Assembly (NCBI GenBank): GCA_021432605.1
Contig: MU271143.1
Span: 3,667,277 to 3,731,276, forward strand
Origin: Coniochaeta sp. PMI_546
Lineage: Eukaryota; Ascomycota; Sordariomycetes; Coniochaetales; Coniochaetaceae
Direction: 5' to 3'
DNA length: 64,000 bases
The first letter of the stretch is position 1, and the number at the start of each line of letters is the position of its first letter. The notes under the pieces are model-generated. The model saw only the letters and a list, made by a program, of their open reading frames with translations. It ran no database searches and was not told the origin of the DNA. Below, in pieces: positions 1 through 12,304 of the stretch. The position numbers and the translations under genes are program-made.

Positions 1-3000
1 CATGAATCACTATTTCGTCCACGATTGTTCCTGTGAAGGGACAAGCCACAAAGCTGCCACGCCCAAAATGCGCCAGCCTCCTGCTAACAGGTGCTGTGAT
101 GCGACGAACGTCGGTAGCATAGCAACAGCGCTCCTCTCGCAGCCTTGGTGGCACAATTGGCATCCATTCACCCACGGTGCGACGCCAAGCCGGATATACA
201 CTGGCGAGCACGTGTCGAAAGCAGCGCAAGCAAGTAAAGGTACGCGCTCAGGAAGTCTTGTGGCGCACAGGGCACCAGAAGGCCTGATTGGCGATTAATA
301 TCAGATCGCCCTGAGGGTCATGCCTTGGTGGTCACCCTCCGGTTCTCGTGGTGATGGGAAGTTCATATCGAGAGTGTGGAGATTCTGGGGTTGGGATGGC
401 GAGAGTAGGTGTTGAGCCGGCCGAGGCGTACGTAGTCACCTTGGCATATAAGCCCCAGACTGACAGGGGTCTGGATGGAAATCAAGCCACCACTGCCACT
501 TCTCATCGGCTTGAGGCTCGTCGTCTCCCACCAGGTCTTCATATCTCGTTAAGGCTAGGCACGTTACATTCCCCTGCCTTATAGCCGATGACACGGACGA
601 GTTTGGTGAGGCAAATTCTTGCCCTCAGAGCCATGGGATGATACTGGACTGTTCTTGATCGTACACCTAACTCATATGCACTTGGGCATAGGGTAACGGC
701 GGAGTAGGTCTACAAGACAAAGCCAACACGTCGCGTTTATGTCGGATTGGAACCGCACTTGAACCGCACTGGAAACACGATGGGCACGATCTGGCCAGAC
801 ACGATCAAGATTTACCTGATCCGGAAGACATCGGCCCTCAAGAATGCGTCTAGGCTCGCTTGGCCGTCTTTCCAGATGTCCTGCAGCTCTGGTTGGGTAT
901 TGTGAATGTGTAGGAGGGCGATGGCAGCCGAACAGGCCTTGCGCTTGCAACATAAGACAGGGGCGGCCTTTGCTACTAGCGGCCGTCACCGTTCATCAGT
1001 CGAAATCGAGTCCAAGCTTGAAGCTGGGTACGCCCCGTTTGTGGGACCATACCGGAGAAGATCAACCTCCTACGACAGAGAAGGAATGTGGGGTAGATGT
1101 GTTCTTAGGCCGGCTGAGTTCGAGTGATACCTTGAGGTTGTTGGAGGGGTCGTGACTGGCCCTTGATGTTGTGTCGTCAGTTTTGTGCTGTTGGCAGCAC
1201 GGCATCCATGACTGAGGTGACTTGCGTAGCCGATGCTTGATGGTGGCACAGCCGGCATGCTAAAGATAAGTTTTGTACTTTGCCAGCGATAAATCCTATC
1301 AAGCCCTCCGTTATCGAGTCGCCTTTGAGATGCGTCCCGCTTTAAGGTTTTTGAATCAAAGATGCTGTGGCCAATTTCGCCCAGATCCTCAGCCCATCGA
1401 GCAAGCTTGTGTGAACCAGGACCCGGCATTGTGCAGGCCAGGCACCAGAAGATCAACGGATCTCGGGTACATCCTCCAAGGCAATGCGGCACAAACGGTG
1501 GAAAAGAACGCTAACGGCAAGTTGATTAACGTTTGTGGTCATGTGTGGAGAATGTGGAGCGTGGAGTCGAGCTGGAAGCGGGGATTTGAGTGCGGAGTGC
1601 TGTCCGGCGAGGAACGTTCAGAATGAGCTGGTGATATTTTCAGCTCTCAATTAACATCGACCACGATATCAGTTTGCTTGGTTGCCTCTCATCTATGTAC
1701 TCCATCTGCCATTATCTATCGACCTGGACACTAATCTATGGGTTTTGACCACCGAGCGACGTCTCTAATCTGGTCGACCATATATCAAGACTAAACGTGA
1801 TAGGTGATGACTGACTTTTTCCTCGTCTGCGTACCTGATTTCAGGAAACTTCTCCGCACCGCGCTCTGTGTCCTGTTCCTGGATGACCGTGACACAACCA
1901 CTGTGGTATGTTCTGCGGCTGTCATTGGCGAACCGCTGCGTTTAGGTTTTGGGGCTTGCGGAGTGGTTGTAGTCCCCTGTATTTGCACCGGCGTCGATCA
2001 TGGACAAACTCTTAGAGGACATACTGTGTAGAAGGAGTAAAACCAGCATGAGCCGACAACTCAGCGATCAGAGAACTCAAGGTGGTGTGGCGGAGTGGAC
2101 ACCACTTGTGGTCACGATGGCCGAAAAGGAGATCCGGAATTTGTGTTCAAGTCGCAATCCATGGTACATGACTGAGGAGTTCATCTCAGTTTTTGTCCGA
2201 GCCATATATAAGCAATACGGAGTGATGATCATCCCAGCGAACAGAAGAAGGAGAATTGACAGCCAAAGGCGTAGCTGTAAGTGCAAATTTGGACCGAGTC
2301 GTCCGATGAACCTCTATCTTTGAACCATGCTGAGTCCATCAGAACGAATTGGTCTGAAATAGACTCGAGGATACCTATCGTGATGCGATCTCAACCCTGT
2401 GCGTGGCGCCCACGATCTCGCTTCGTGGATAATGTGGAGAAATATGGGCCCATCGAGTAACCTGGAAGGTACTTGGGTACCTGCGCGGCTTAGGAGGAGT
2501 AAGCCCACCTTCGGAACGGCCACGACTCACCATTCTTCGATGTTCCTGATCAAGTCGGGCCTGACCTGCACTTCCTTGTGTAGAACGATGGAAGGGTGTG
2601 ATCTGAAAACACCTAGTGCCTGACATAGAGACACAGAGTGTTATTTGGCGGCCCGGTGTCAGAGCCCTGCCCGGACTCTAGCAAGGGACTTGGAGCGGTG
2701 ACGACAGTACAAGACGATACACGACATTTCGACGACAAGGCTCCCCGGATGACCCATGGTTGGACAGTCCCTGGCGCTCTCGGTTGATATGCAGGTGTCC
2801 ATGTGCACGTTCGCGTGAGCTGTAAGTGTACGTACCTTTTTCTACCTACTGCACTCGACCCTGGCACTGGAACTGAAACAATGGGCCGCCAGAGAAGAAG
2901 AATTTTAACGTCTTGCAACTGAATCCACTCTCTCTTTCTCCAACGACGGCCCGTCCGGTGGCATCTCACATGGTGTCGGCTTGGCCCAGTTTAGTCCGCC

Positions 3001-3405
3001 ATGCCGCACAGGACGCTGGCTTCTCGATATTAACATGTCAGGTCATTCAGGTACACACCGTCGAGCGGGCTACCCTACCTGGCATTTCTCGAGGTCAGAC
3101 AGTGTCGGTCCTTGGAATACCAGGGACACGGCATTGACCAAATATCTCCGCCAGGCAACTTACTGTGTGCTATTGCAGGCACACACACTTTCTTCGCTAC
3201 CCGTTAGTCTATATCATAAGCTTAGCTGGTGGATTATACTCATTATCCCCAGACCGCACTTCATCACTTTGACGCCGGCCAGCTTCTCCACACCATCCGC
3301 GCATCCATGCTGACCCAGTACTCCCGTTGCTACCCCTGGAGTCTTCTCAAATTCCCATCTCCCCACAATCGTCTAGTACAACATCTCCAACTCCACGCCG
3401 AACAT
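1..3405. other. Gene-poor stretch
   Basis: No reading frame here looks like a conserved protein. All frames are short and overlap on both strands. One weak candidate (2000-2323, listed separately) is the only one with a protein-like composition. I see no transposase, long terminal repeat, tandem array or strongly AT-rich relic. The right part is presumably the long upstream regulatory region of the transcription factor gene that starts at 3684. Confidence 0.6.
2000..2323 (+). CDS. Possible small ORF, unknown (weak candidate)
   Basis: This is an ATG-initiated frame of 107 codons in otherwise gene-free DNA. Residues about 40-80 have a balanced, helix-like composition (for example MAEKEIRNLCSSRNPWYMTE), ending in a basic RRRR patch. 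A GTAAGT donor-like site at about 2276 could extend it into a second exon that I could not identify. No family is recognised. It may equally be a chance frame; transcript data would be needed to keep it. Confidence 0.2.
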   Translation: MDKLLEDILCRRSKTSMSRQLSDQRTQGGVAEWTPLVVTMAEKEIRNLCSSRNPWYMTEEFISVFVRAIYKQYGVMIIPANRRRRIDSQRRSCKCKFGPSRPMNLYL

Positions 3406-3423
3406 CCAATCTAGATATATAAG
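3406..3423 (+). promoter_or_regulatory. CCAAT/TATA promoter element of the transcription factor gene
   Basis: CCAAT at 3406-3410 is followed within six bases by TATATAAG at 3416-3423, about 260 bp before the chosen ATG at 3684. The distance implies a 5' leader of roughly 230 nt. Assignment as a core promoter is inferred from motif and position only. Confidence 0.45.
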
Positions 3424-3488
3424 TCTCCAGTCAGTCCCTCGAGACTCGGGCTCGGCCAAACCATCGTCCTTTGCCACCTCTCGCCTCT

Positions 3489-3542
3489 ATGTCTATCTTT
3501 ATCCTCACGGATACAACCTTCCCCACGTTGCACCTCGTCTAA
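3489..3542 (+). promoter_or_regulatory. Upstream ORF in the leader of the transcription factor gene
   Basis: An ATG at 3489 opens a 17-codon frame ending in TAA at 3540-3542, between the TATA element and the main ATG at 3684. If transcription starts near 3450 this uORF lies in the leader and could restrain translation of the regulator, as is common for fungal transcription factor mRNAs. Confidence 0.35.
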
Positions 3543-3683
3543 TTACTTCCCCGGACTCCCCGCAAAAGGGAAAGTTTGCCCCCCTCACCACCATATATAC
3601 CCATCTACCACCACCCTGTGCCGGCCTTCCAGTATCCCTCTGTAAACCGGTGTTCTTGTCATATCTGCCATAGTCGCTTTACA

Positions 3684-6141
3684 ATGGCACCATCGATAAC
3701 GATTCCCACCCAGGGTGGCATGTTCCACACATGTAAGCCCCAGCTCTCTTCTTCACCCCTCAAGTTAAAGTGCAGAGGTGCTGATTTCGACGAAGTTCAA
3801 GGAGTTACTCCCCGGAAACCGTCTACGGATTCTCAGGAGAGCTCCAAGTCCAGTGCTTCCAGCGCTGCAAAGAGGATCACAACACCACATGCCTGTGCAG
3901 AGTGCAAAAGACGCAAGATGTGAGTCTTGACACTACCTGCATAACACCTCAACTTCTAACCCATTACTTTACAGCCGCTGTGATGGCCAACAGCCATGTG
4001 GGCAATGCTTGTCTAGCAGGGCACCAAAGCGGTGCTTCTACGACAAACATAGGCAACGCGTGATTCCATCACGCAAGACACTCGAGGCCCTGTCTCAATC
4101 ACTCGAAGAATGCCGTTCCATCCTCAAGCGACTATATCCGACCCAAGACGTCCAGAGTCTGCTACCCCTATCGAGGCAGGAACTCCTCAGTCTGATAGAT
4201 CGACCCGTCATAGACACGTCGGTGGGCGGCCTCCCTTCACCACCGCTTAACACATCGCCTGTCGATGATCTTGACTCGCCACTCATGCCCAAGTCCGAGA
4301 ATCTCCTCGAGCAAATCCCTTCCAGAGACACTGAATGGGACGAGGAGCGGAGAGGCAGAGACCCGATTCCTGCCGAAGCGGACGATGTAAACGCGTTGTC
4401 TCTCTCTGTAGATCGCCAGACATCCTACCTCGGCGCTTCATCTATCAAGGCAGCCTTAATGGTCATGCTCAAGGTGCAACCCGGGCTCCGGAGTTCGCTC
4501 GCCCCGCCGCTGAACAGTGTTGAAATGGCACATAACTACCCAGTCATCAGGCAAAAGACTACGGCACCGAAGGATCTCCAGCGTATTCCATGGTCTTGGA
4601 AGGGACAGACGCTCATTGACGCCTACTTCAAGCGTATTCACGTCTTCGTTCCGATGTTGGATGAGACAACTTTCCGCGCCGACTATCTAGAGGGCCAGCG
4701 CTTCGATGCTCCTTGGCTCGCACTGCTGAACATGGTGTTCGCCATGGGCAGCATCGTCGCCATGAAAGGGGATGACTATAACCACATCAATTACTACAAC
4801 AGGGCGATGGAGCACCTCCCCATGGACGCCTTCGGAAGCAGCCACATTGAAACCGTCCAAGCACTGGCGCTCATTGGCGGATATTATCTCCACTATATCA
4901 ACCGACCTAACATGGCCAATGCTGTTCTTGGTGCTGCGATCAGAATGGCAAGCGCCCTTGGTCTTCACCGCGAGAGCCTGGCGCAAGGCGGCAGTGACAT
5001 CGCAGCCGCCGAGACCAGGAGACGGACTTGGTGGAGTCTCTTCTGCCTCGACACGTGGGCGACCACTACCATGGGCCGTCCCTCATTTGGTCGCTGGGGA
5101 CCTGCAATCAACATCCAGCCGCCAGAATTTGGCATCAACGCCGGACGCGACTCATCGGCTCATGCTGGCATTCTTCCGCTGATTGAAAACATCAAGTTCT
5201 GCAAGATTGCAACGCAAATTCAGGACATGCTCGCCATCTCCCCTCTTCTACGGACCGAGGATCGCTGCAATCTCGATAATCAGCTAGACAACTGGTACAC
5301 AAACCTGCCTTGGCTGCTGCGGACGACTGACCCATGTGCCGAGCCGCTCTACATGGCGCGCTGCATCATGAAGTGGCGCTACCAGAACTTACGCATGCTC
5401 CTTCATCGCCCTATTCTGCTTTCGCTCGCCAGTTCGGGTCTAAACCCGCATACGCAGGCTTGCGAGACCGATATCGCCGCCATTGAGACGTGCCGCGAAC
5501 TGGCCGCTCAGACTATCGACGACATCGCGCGGGAATGGACGCGCAACCAGATGAGCGGATGGAACGCAGTTTGGTTCCTCTACCAGGCGGCCATGGTGCC
5601 TCTTGTCAGCGTCTTCTGGCAGTGGGGCTCGCCCCGCGTCCCGGAATGGCTCAAGCAGATCGAGACCATCCTCGAGCTTCTGGAAGCCATGGAGGAGTGG
5701 TCCATGGCCGCGCGCCGGAGCCGAGAGGTCGTCTGGCGCATGTACGAAGCCAGCCGCGCGATTCAAGCACAGAACCCGCACACAAACGGACAGGCCGCCT
5801 CGCTCCGCCATCACTCTGAAACCCCCAGCATCCACATCACGGGCGACGGCTTGCTCATGCCTGACAGCGAGATGCACATGAGCCCCATCGGGCTCGAGCC
5901 CGTCGACGGGCTGGGAATGATGAGCATGCTCGACCAGCAAGGTCTCTGGGACCTGGACGGCATGTACTGGGGTGCCCACGCCGAGGAGAACGGATTTTCC
6001 TCACCCGGCGGACCTTTTGCTAGCCCTACTTCTGCGACGATGCCTCACGGCGTCCACGACGGGATGATGCACATGGACTACGGCATGATGAACCCTGTCG
6101 CGGCTGCTGCTACTATGGACGGCTTTTCTTACGTTCACTGA
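3684..6141 (+). CDS. Zn2Cys6 transcription factor with fungal_trans domain
   Basis: Two exons (3684-3919 and 3975-6141) joined across a 55-nt intron give 800 aa. The intron splits the zinc cluster: AAG AT|gtgagt...acag|C CGC TGT restores K-I-R-C. The binuclear cluster is C71-x2-C74-x6-C81-x5-C87-x2-C90-x8-C99, followed by a basic linker (RQRVIPSRKTLEALSQSLEE) and a short coiled region. A fungal_trans (PF04082-like) domain spans about residues 290-500, beginning IDAYFKRIHVFVPMLDETTF and containing RRRTWWSLFCLDTW. The C-terminus is Met/Gly-rich and ends in YVH, a likely activation region. ATG 3684 was chosen because the frame upstream has no other ATG. The protein would act in the nucleus as a sequence-specific regulator. 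The cluster context resembles the cellulase regulators CLR-1/ClrA as I remember them, but I cannot verify this. Codon use is normal for the window. Confidence 0.92.
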
Positions 6142-9100
6142 GCCATTTTCTCGTTTTTTTCTTCTTGCGTTTAAGCGCCTTGTGACATGTACCGTGTTCG
6201 GATCTTGCCAGCAACCGATCGAGGCATGCAGTTCGTCGCAGTGGGGGAAAAGGGCAAATGCGGGGTACAGGGGCAAGATCTATGTGGAGTATGGAGTTTC
6301 GGAGACCGGATCTGGGGGCTAGCCAAACGGTCGTACGGCAATGCGGGAAGTGTTTTGGGCCTTGTCGTGACACGGCATATGAATGGTATGTAGTGTTACC
6401 CTATGATGATGGACGATGGATGATGGATGTACACCTCTTTGTTTGCTTTTTACTCTCGAGCGGTCAAGGTTGGAATCAAGTCGGATATACCAGGGATTTA
6501 CGCCCGCTTTCTCTACTTCTTTGGACAAGGGCCCCGAGGGGTGGCCGGTTAGGCGACGAGATGTACACGTACATGATTTTGGTGTGGAAAATGGGATGTG
6601 GTGGGACACAGATTGGATGGCCAAGGACTTGTGGAATCTAGGGAAAATGGACCTGAATACCCGAAATGAGTAATGCAGTTACATCTCACACCTGCTTTGG
6701 TCTTCTATGGCGCACATATCTGGATCGTGGGCACTTGGTCGCATATCGGATGTAACTATGCTTAAAATGGGCGGCCGTCGTTTCATAGTTACGCGTAATT
6801 TCATGATCATGTCAACCATTTACCTCGCAACAGGAACCTGCTTTGAGTTGTGATCATTCTCCTGAGCAACTTTACAACAAGCAGCTGCCACGCAGATTGC
6901 TAGTAAGTAAAGCAAAAGTGGGAAGGACCGGGACTTGATGGCCTGGTAAATCGCACCAGCGTCATCGGCGACGGCAACACCAGCCCTTGGCGATTGTAAT
7001 CAATTCACTCGTCACACGTGCCAGCAGAACGATCCATGACGGCGCACGTACCGCTGTATGGAAGCTTCGCAAAGACTTCTGGAATCAGCGGCTGAGTTGT
7101 GACATGGCTTCAGAAAGTGACGGCGCACGTCCTTTGGCATTGCAGCAATGTCACCTAGCAGCCGGCACATCGCTTCGTGATCCGGCACTCCTGCCGGGAA
7201 TGAGGTAATGAAATGGGATGAGGCACAAACGGCAGCCCGAGTGGGCCTACACAGGTGGTAAGTAAACTTAAATGTCTCTTCATACCACAGTAGAGCTATT
7301 GCAGGTTAAAGGCTTGTCGAGATATGACGGATCATGTATCCTGCACGCGGCACGGCTGTGTTGAGTCGAAAAGACATAGCATGAGCCGTAGCAAATGGAA
7401 AGAGAAAAGAAAGACAATCACTCAAGGTATCTTCAGTCTCACAGTTTATGAGCTTCTGTGGAGCGCTAAGATCCAATGCTGGGCTAGCAATGGCTTCCGC
7501 ACGGTGCCTGCCGCCAGGATTCGCTCCTGAGACCAGCCACTCCAGGGCTGTCCGAGCTCAAGAAATGTAGTCGCTTGGAGCTAAAGCAGATGCGCAGCAA
7601 CAGCGGCTAAGCCAGTGTGCTGGGAGGTCAGTTGACGAACAGAAATCGTTGGGGGAGGCGAGTTCTCCTTGATTCGGGCGCTCTGAGCCCATGAAACAGG
7701 TCCGACAATGAGACGACATCGGCTCATCAACCACCATGAGATAAGATCAACATTGCAGAACGATGCATACGGTCGACACCCTCTTTCTCAAGTGGATACT
7801 CAGAGTGAAGTCAGGATGTCACTAGGCTACACTACCGTGCGCTTTCAGTCAATGCACTTGCTTCGTAGTCTTCCAGAAAGCGCACAGATCTCACTGTAAA
7901 AAGTGTGCACGTTGAGAGACTTGAAGTTGGAGTTAACGCAAAGACGTGGAGAACGTGGCTGCAGGACTACAGAACTGCCTGCACTCACCATTGGTTGGCA
8001 AAATGCGGCGGCTTGGCATCTTGACCTTGACGCAATTTGGATTCACGGGCCGTTGCGAGACCTCGATGGGGTGCAGTACTCGAGACCTTGGCGCAAGGGC
8101 CAATCAAGCAGGTCTCACGCCCAGATTTCTCCGCACCAGCGTGTCATCGATACTTGAGCGGCAGAAGTGAGCTGAACCCTGTCAGGTCCGCCGGCTCCTT
8201 CGATGAAATGCGGGGTAAAGGGCCCACTGATGTGTTGGATGAAGTGAGGGGACAACCATGTGCCCAATGCTCCAAGCGTCAGGTACAATGAATGAGACAC
8301 TGAAAAAGCTCACCACTCATATATTTCGAATGCCGTGAGGTATGCATCATCTTTCTTAAGCTTCGAGGGAAGCCATCTGCCTTACATGGTGCGCGGGGCC
8401 GATCCCTGTACCCCAGGCTGCCTTCGGCTCTCAGCGTCAGTCCACGGCGAGCCTCCATGTCTCGTGTCCGCCTGTGATCATCCAACAGTCCATAGGGGCA
8501 CCAAAAGCTAGGCAGATCTGAGCCCTTGACATAGACACTACCTCTGTTCCGGTATCCGAAGTTGCCAGCCCCGGCTTTCCAGCACGTGAACGCAGCAAAG
8601 CGGTCGGTTTCTGTCCCCTGAGTACAAACTCGGACCCTGCGATTGTCACACCACAGATCAGCACCACGATTGAGCCACAAGGTTCAGTGGGCGCACCAAG
8701 GGGCATTAACAACAATGTTAAGATGCAGGTTCTCTCCAATCCGTTAAGCTTTTGGGACTCGAGTTTTGTGATCTTAGCCCGGCCGGTGCAACGTTGATGT
8801 TTCCTGTCTGAATTCGGGACGCAATCCATATTCCTGGTCGTCAACACCCTTACACCTGTTAAGGTAACCTTGGTTAGCTGAATGCTCGCCCCCTGGGAAC
8901 TTGGAAGAGGTATAGATTCGTACCTCGAGGAGTCCGACGCGTACCTCCCCTCCAGATTTCCGGAGTCACTAAGTTGATCATGGTCCGATCATATACTGCA
9001 TAGCGCCTGTGTGCACTGCTTCAGGAGAAACAAGCAGACATCTCCGACAAGCGTCGACGTAGTCTGCTGGTCTCTACTCGCTCAAGCATGTGTTCTCACG

Positions 9101-10297
9101 TTATACATTTATGATGACGCTGTTCCCAGCTTCAGCATCTTCGATACCTAGGCCAAGGGCATGTTCAATCCTGGCTAGATCCGTATGGCGCGTTGAAGGC
9201 CAGGGGAGCTCTGCCGTGCAACAGTACAGTACAGTACTTCGGTAGCCGAGGCCTTTTCCATGCTTCTTGGCTCGGTAGGTGAGCTGTTCGAGGCCGGCTG
9301 TTTCGATATCGGCCCTTGTGGAACCATCATCGCAGCGCGCACGGACTCGCTTCGACTTTGTCGTTTGCTGACGATCGAGTTCATGATTGGAACAAAATAT
9401 GTGTCGACAAATTCACAACTTAAATTTCCATCGTGGACAAGGTTTAACCAAATCCTCATGATCTTCCCTGACCATCGTACCACAACCTCGGAACTGGGTG
9501 AACTGGCCCCTTTGCCTGTGATGCACTGGGGTCTGACTTGAGCCAGAATGCATTCCCAACTTTCATGTGGATCAACTTGATTATAAGTCGATTGACTATG
9601 ATCTCGTCAAGATGCAGCGACATGACATGGCAAAACACTCTGATGAGTCTTGAGCAGGTCTGGAGCATGTGCCTTGTTCGATGATTGGCTTCGAAACTCT
9701 TCTTGATCGCGGTTGGACTGGGGCAAACATACTCAAAAGGCCAGGAGGTGCTGCGCGGATATGCCTTAGCTCAGATTCCAGTGTGCGAAACGCTGTATGT
9801 GTGCCTGAACCGCAACAGAACCGTCAAAGGTTGCTGCGAGGGTGAAGATACTGGGCATGCGCTGTATCCCTAGTCGTACCTTTGCTCAATGGGTCAGTCG
9901 GGTCCGAAACATTGGCCTTCGTTCTCGTTGGCCCTGCTTCCACAGGTGACAGATGGGTTCTGGAACCAAGACAAGACCCAAGTACGTTGAAGCTCATGAC
10001 TTCGTCAAGTTGTCGGTGATGGAAGGTACTTTTGAGCTCCTTCCTTCTTAAGAGGTCTTCAGATTGTGTCTGGCGGAGAAAGAGCCAGAGCGCGAGACTT
10101 CGAAGCGGAGATGCGAGCGAGTTGCTCCTTCCTCTACAGATCGCCTCGGTGAGTTATGACAACTTGGTGGGATTATGACGACAGTCGGAATGCGTCACAC
10201 CGAATTTGAGGAACCTCTCTTTCATCTTCTTCTGTCCTGGGCATAGGTACCTTAGGGTAACGGTGGTCTTGCCATCTTCTCGTCGCCGCCATTCAAG
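6142..10297. other. About 4.2 kb without a recognisable gene
   Basis: Only short, mutually overlapping frames occur on both strands; none has family motifs or linked splice sites. A small run of GTACA repeats lies near 9222-9238. No transposon ends or long repeats are evident. The left part includes the 3' region of the transcription factor gene. The rest is either intergenic space, non-coding RNA territory or the degraded remains of something I cannot identify. Confidence 0.55.
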
Positions 10298-11852
10298 ATG
10301 GATCGGAACCTCAAGTGCAATGTCTTTGGCTGTGACGCTGAATTGAAAGAAGAAGCCTTCGTCACAACTTGCAGGTAAGTACCAGGCGCTCTTGCCGGTA
10401 TTGTCATGATACCAGGTCACTTATTCGCCATGACAGCCACATCTACTGCTGCGATTGCGCGGCACGAACAGGTCTCACGAGTGAAGATCGCAGTCAGCGC
10501 GTATGTCCGGCTTGCAAGACGCAATTGCCAAACCAGTACGATGTGTTTCAAAACTATCTCAACCCCGCCGAAGACTGGAAGACAAATGTTCTCGGCGGGC
10601 TGAGCCCTTCGATTATCATGGAATGTGCCGGGAAAGCGTTGAGCTTCTGGGGATATCAGATGGCCATGGAGATGTGCGTAATCTCATGCACAGCCTGCCC
10701 ATCAACGACAGTACCTAACCAGCGCTTGTGCATATTAGGGCATTCTTGGAGGGTGCGAACCGAAGACTGACTGTTGAATATGAACTCATGGTCTCAAAGT
10801 ACGAGAAGGAGCTCAGCAACCAAAAGGCGACACTGGACCGCCAGGCAACGGAGATCGAAAGTGAGTACAAAATTCGATAGGTCACTTGAGGATGGCAATG
10901 TTGATCGTGCTTAGACAAGAGGGCTGAGATTGAGGACTTGCAGCAGACGAACGAGAATCTAGGATCAGCCCTCAAGGAGAAGGGTCGAAAGCTTACTCAA
11001 ACCGAGGAGCTGTATCAGAAGATCAAGCGCAAAGCGATGCTAGAAGAGATCGAGCATAGTGCGTCCCAGGTCGTGGGCTCCAACATCGAAGCTGCTAATA
11101 GTGTCGGAACGACGCTTGTTGACCAGCATCTCGGTCAGCAGCGAATGTATCCGCGAGGCACAGTCGTCAGTCCACGCTATGCCAACTCCCAGCTCAGTCC
11201 GCGTTACACGCTCAACTCGCAGATGAGTCCTCCAGTGGATTTCGCTGTACATGGAGGCATGAATCATACGTACCGGAACCCATATTCAGGGGTTCAGCCG
11301 CTGCAACATATTGCGGATGGTAGAAGCCAGCCACGAAGTAAAGTTTATCCGTGGGCTGTTAATTGCATAGCCGCTGACCATTGTCTAGTCGAAGTGTACT
11401 CAACGCCACAGACCCATCGCCATCGAGCTCCTGGTACTACCAGCATGGGCCTCCCCAATGTCCAAGGTCTTGTTGCTGGCACGCCGAGAGGAACTCCAAA
11501 AGGAACTTCCAGAGTCAACACCGATCTCAGTAAGGGACATCTCGACCCTCGCCAGCCACAGAAGCCCCCGATCCGCTTCTCAGGCGTGGGCCTAGGGCCA
11601 GGGGTGGCTGGCTTGGGCGGGTCAAGACACACGATGATTGATACTGGAGCCACCAACTACGACAGCTTAAGCGCGCCTTCAATCAGCTCGAGAGGTAAGA
11701 ACCAAATGTCCACTTAACTACTAGTAAAATACTAACGTATCGAAGTGGGTTTCAGGGACAACCGTGCTCCACAAGCTACGGCTTTCACACAGAACCTGGC
11801 GGGCCAGCGGCATGGGGCCATTGCGGGATCCCGAGGATATGGTCGCATGTAG
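10298..11852 (+). CDS. HEI10: HEI10/Zip3-family meiotic RING protein (CCNB1IP1-like E3 ligase)
   Basis: Six exons (10298-10374, 10437-10673, 10739-10860, 10915-11337, 11389-11694, 11746-11852) give 423 aa. The N-terminal RING starts almost at residue 1: C7, C12, C25, H27, C30, C33, C49, C52. It is split by intron 1 exactly between C25 and S26-H27. A helical coiled-coil segment follows (about 90-190), then a Ser/Pro/Gly-rich tail ending in GYGRM. A RING at the extreme N-terminus plus a coiled coil and a basic Gly-Arg terminus is the HEI10/Zip3 arrangement. These proteins mark recombination sites on meiotic chromosomes and promote crossovers as SUMO/ubiquitin ligases. The intron at 11338-11388 is 51 nt without a stop, so its retention would keep the frame. 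The last intron uses branch site ACTAAC and acceptor AG at 11744-11745; the next AG would break the frame. Confidence 0.85.
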
Positions 11853-12168
11853 ACGAGAATCGCAGTGCTAGTGCCTAGCGGCTCGTCCCTCCGAGATCTC
11901 GACTGCTTGCCTGTAGCCTTACATACGACGCAATAGTATCTCTGAAGTCTTGCTGTTGGCTCACACATGACATCACTTATCCGAACACTTGGCGAGAGGT
12001 CAGTTGCTTTCATACGCGACTGGCTCCCTATCGTGACTGTCGGCACCCACCTCATCCCACAGTGGTATGTACGCAGCAGCAGACTCTAGCGAAGCCGGCG
12101 GCTATGGATCCCCGTCCGCCGTCGCTGGCGGGCCAGAACCATAGTATGCTTCGAGGGCCCTGCATTCC

Positions 12169-12287
12169 ACGTACGACCATAGGCGTTGGAGAACTCGGGA
12201 TCCCGTCCGCTCTCCCAGAGATAAGCCAGCGACCGTCAGACTAGTACTCGGGTGGGTGACCACCGGGGAATCCCTGATGTTGTACGT
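12169..12287 (+). rRNA. 5S ribosomal RNA
   Basis: The 119-nt segment starts ACGTACGACCATAGG, ends TGATGTTGTACGT, and contains the conserved CCCGTCCGCTC and GGGTGGGTGACCACC blocks of fungal 5S rRNA. The termini pair (ACGTAC with GTACGT). Helix II pairs CGTTGG with CCAGCG, one pair being a G-U wobble. This covariation with the Neurospora-type sequence argues for a functional gene. A weak TATA-like ATAGTATG lies about 28 bp upstream. No T-run terminator follows before the tRNA. Confidence 0.93.
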
Positions 12288-12304
12288 GCAGAACTGTCAC
12301 CACC

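Noticed and set aside
1-3400. Possible degraded transposon or RIP-mutated repeat
   Set aside because: No terminal repeats, no AT-rich bias strong enough by eye, and no relic of transposase motifs.
5440-5979. 179-codon minus-strand frame inside the transcription factor gene
   Set aside because: Antisense shadow of GC-rich codons; no motif.
8279-8847. Minus-strand frames of 133-136 codons in the gap
   Set aside because: Overlapping frames of equal quality, no motifs, no linked exons.
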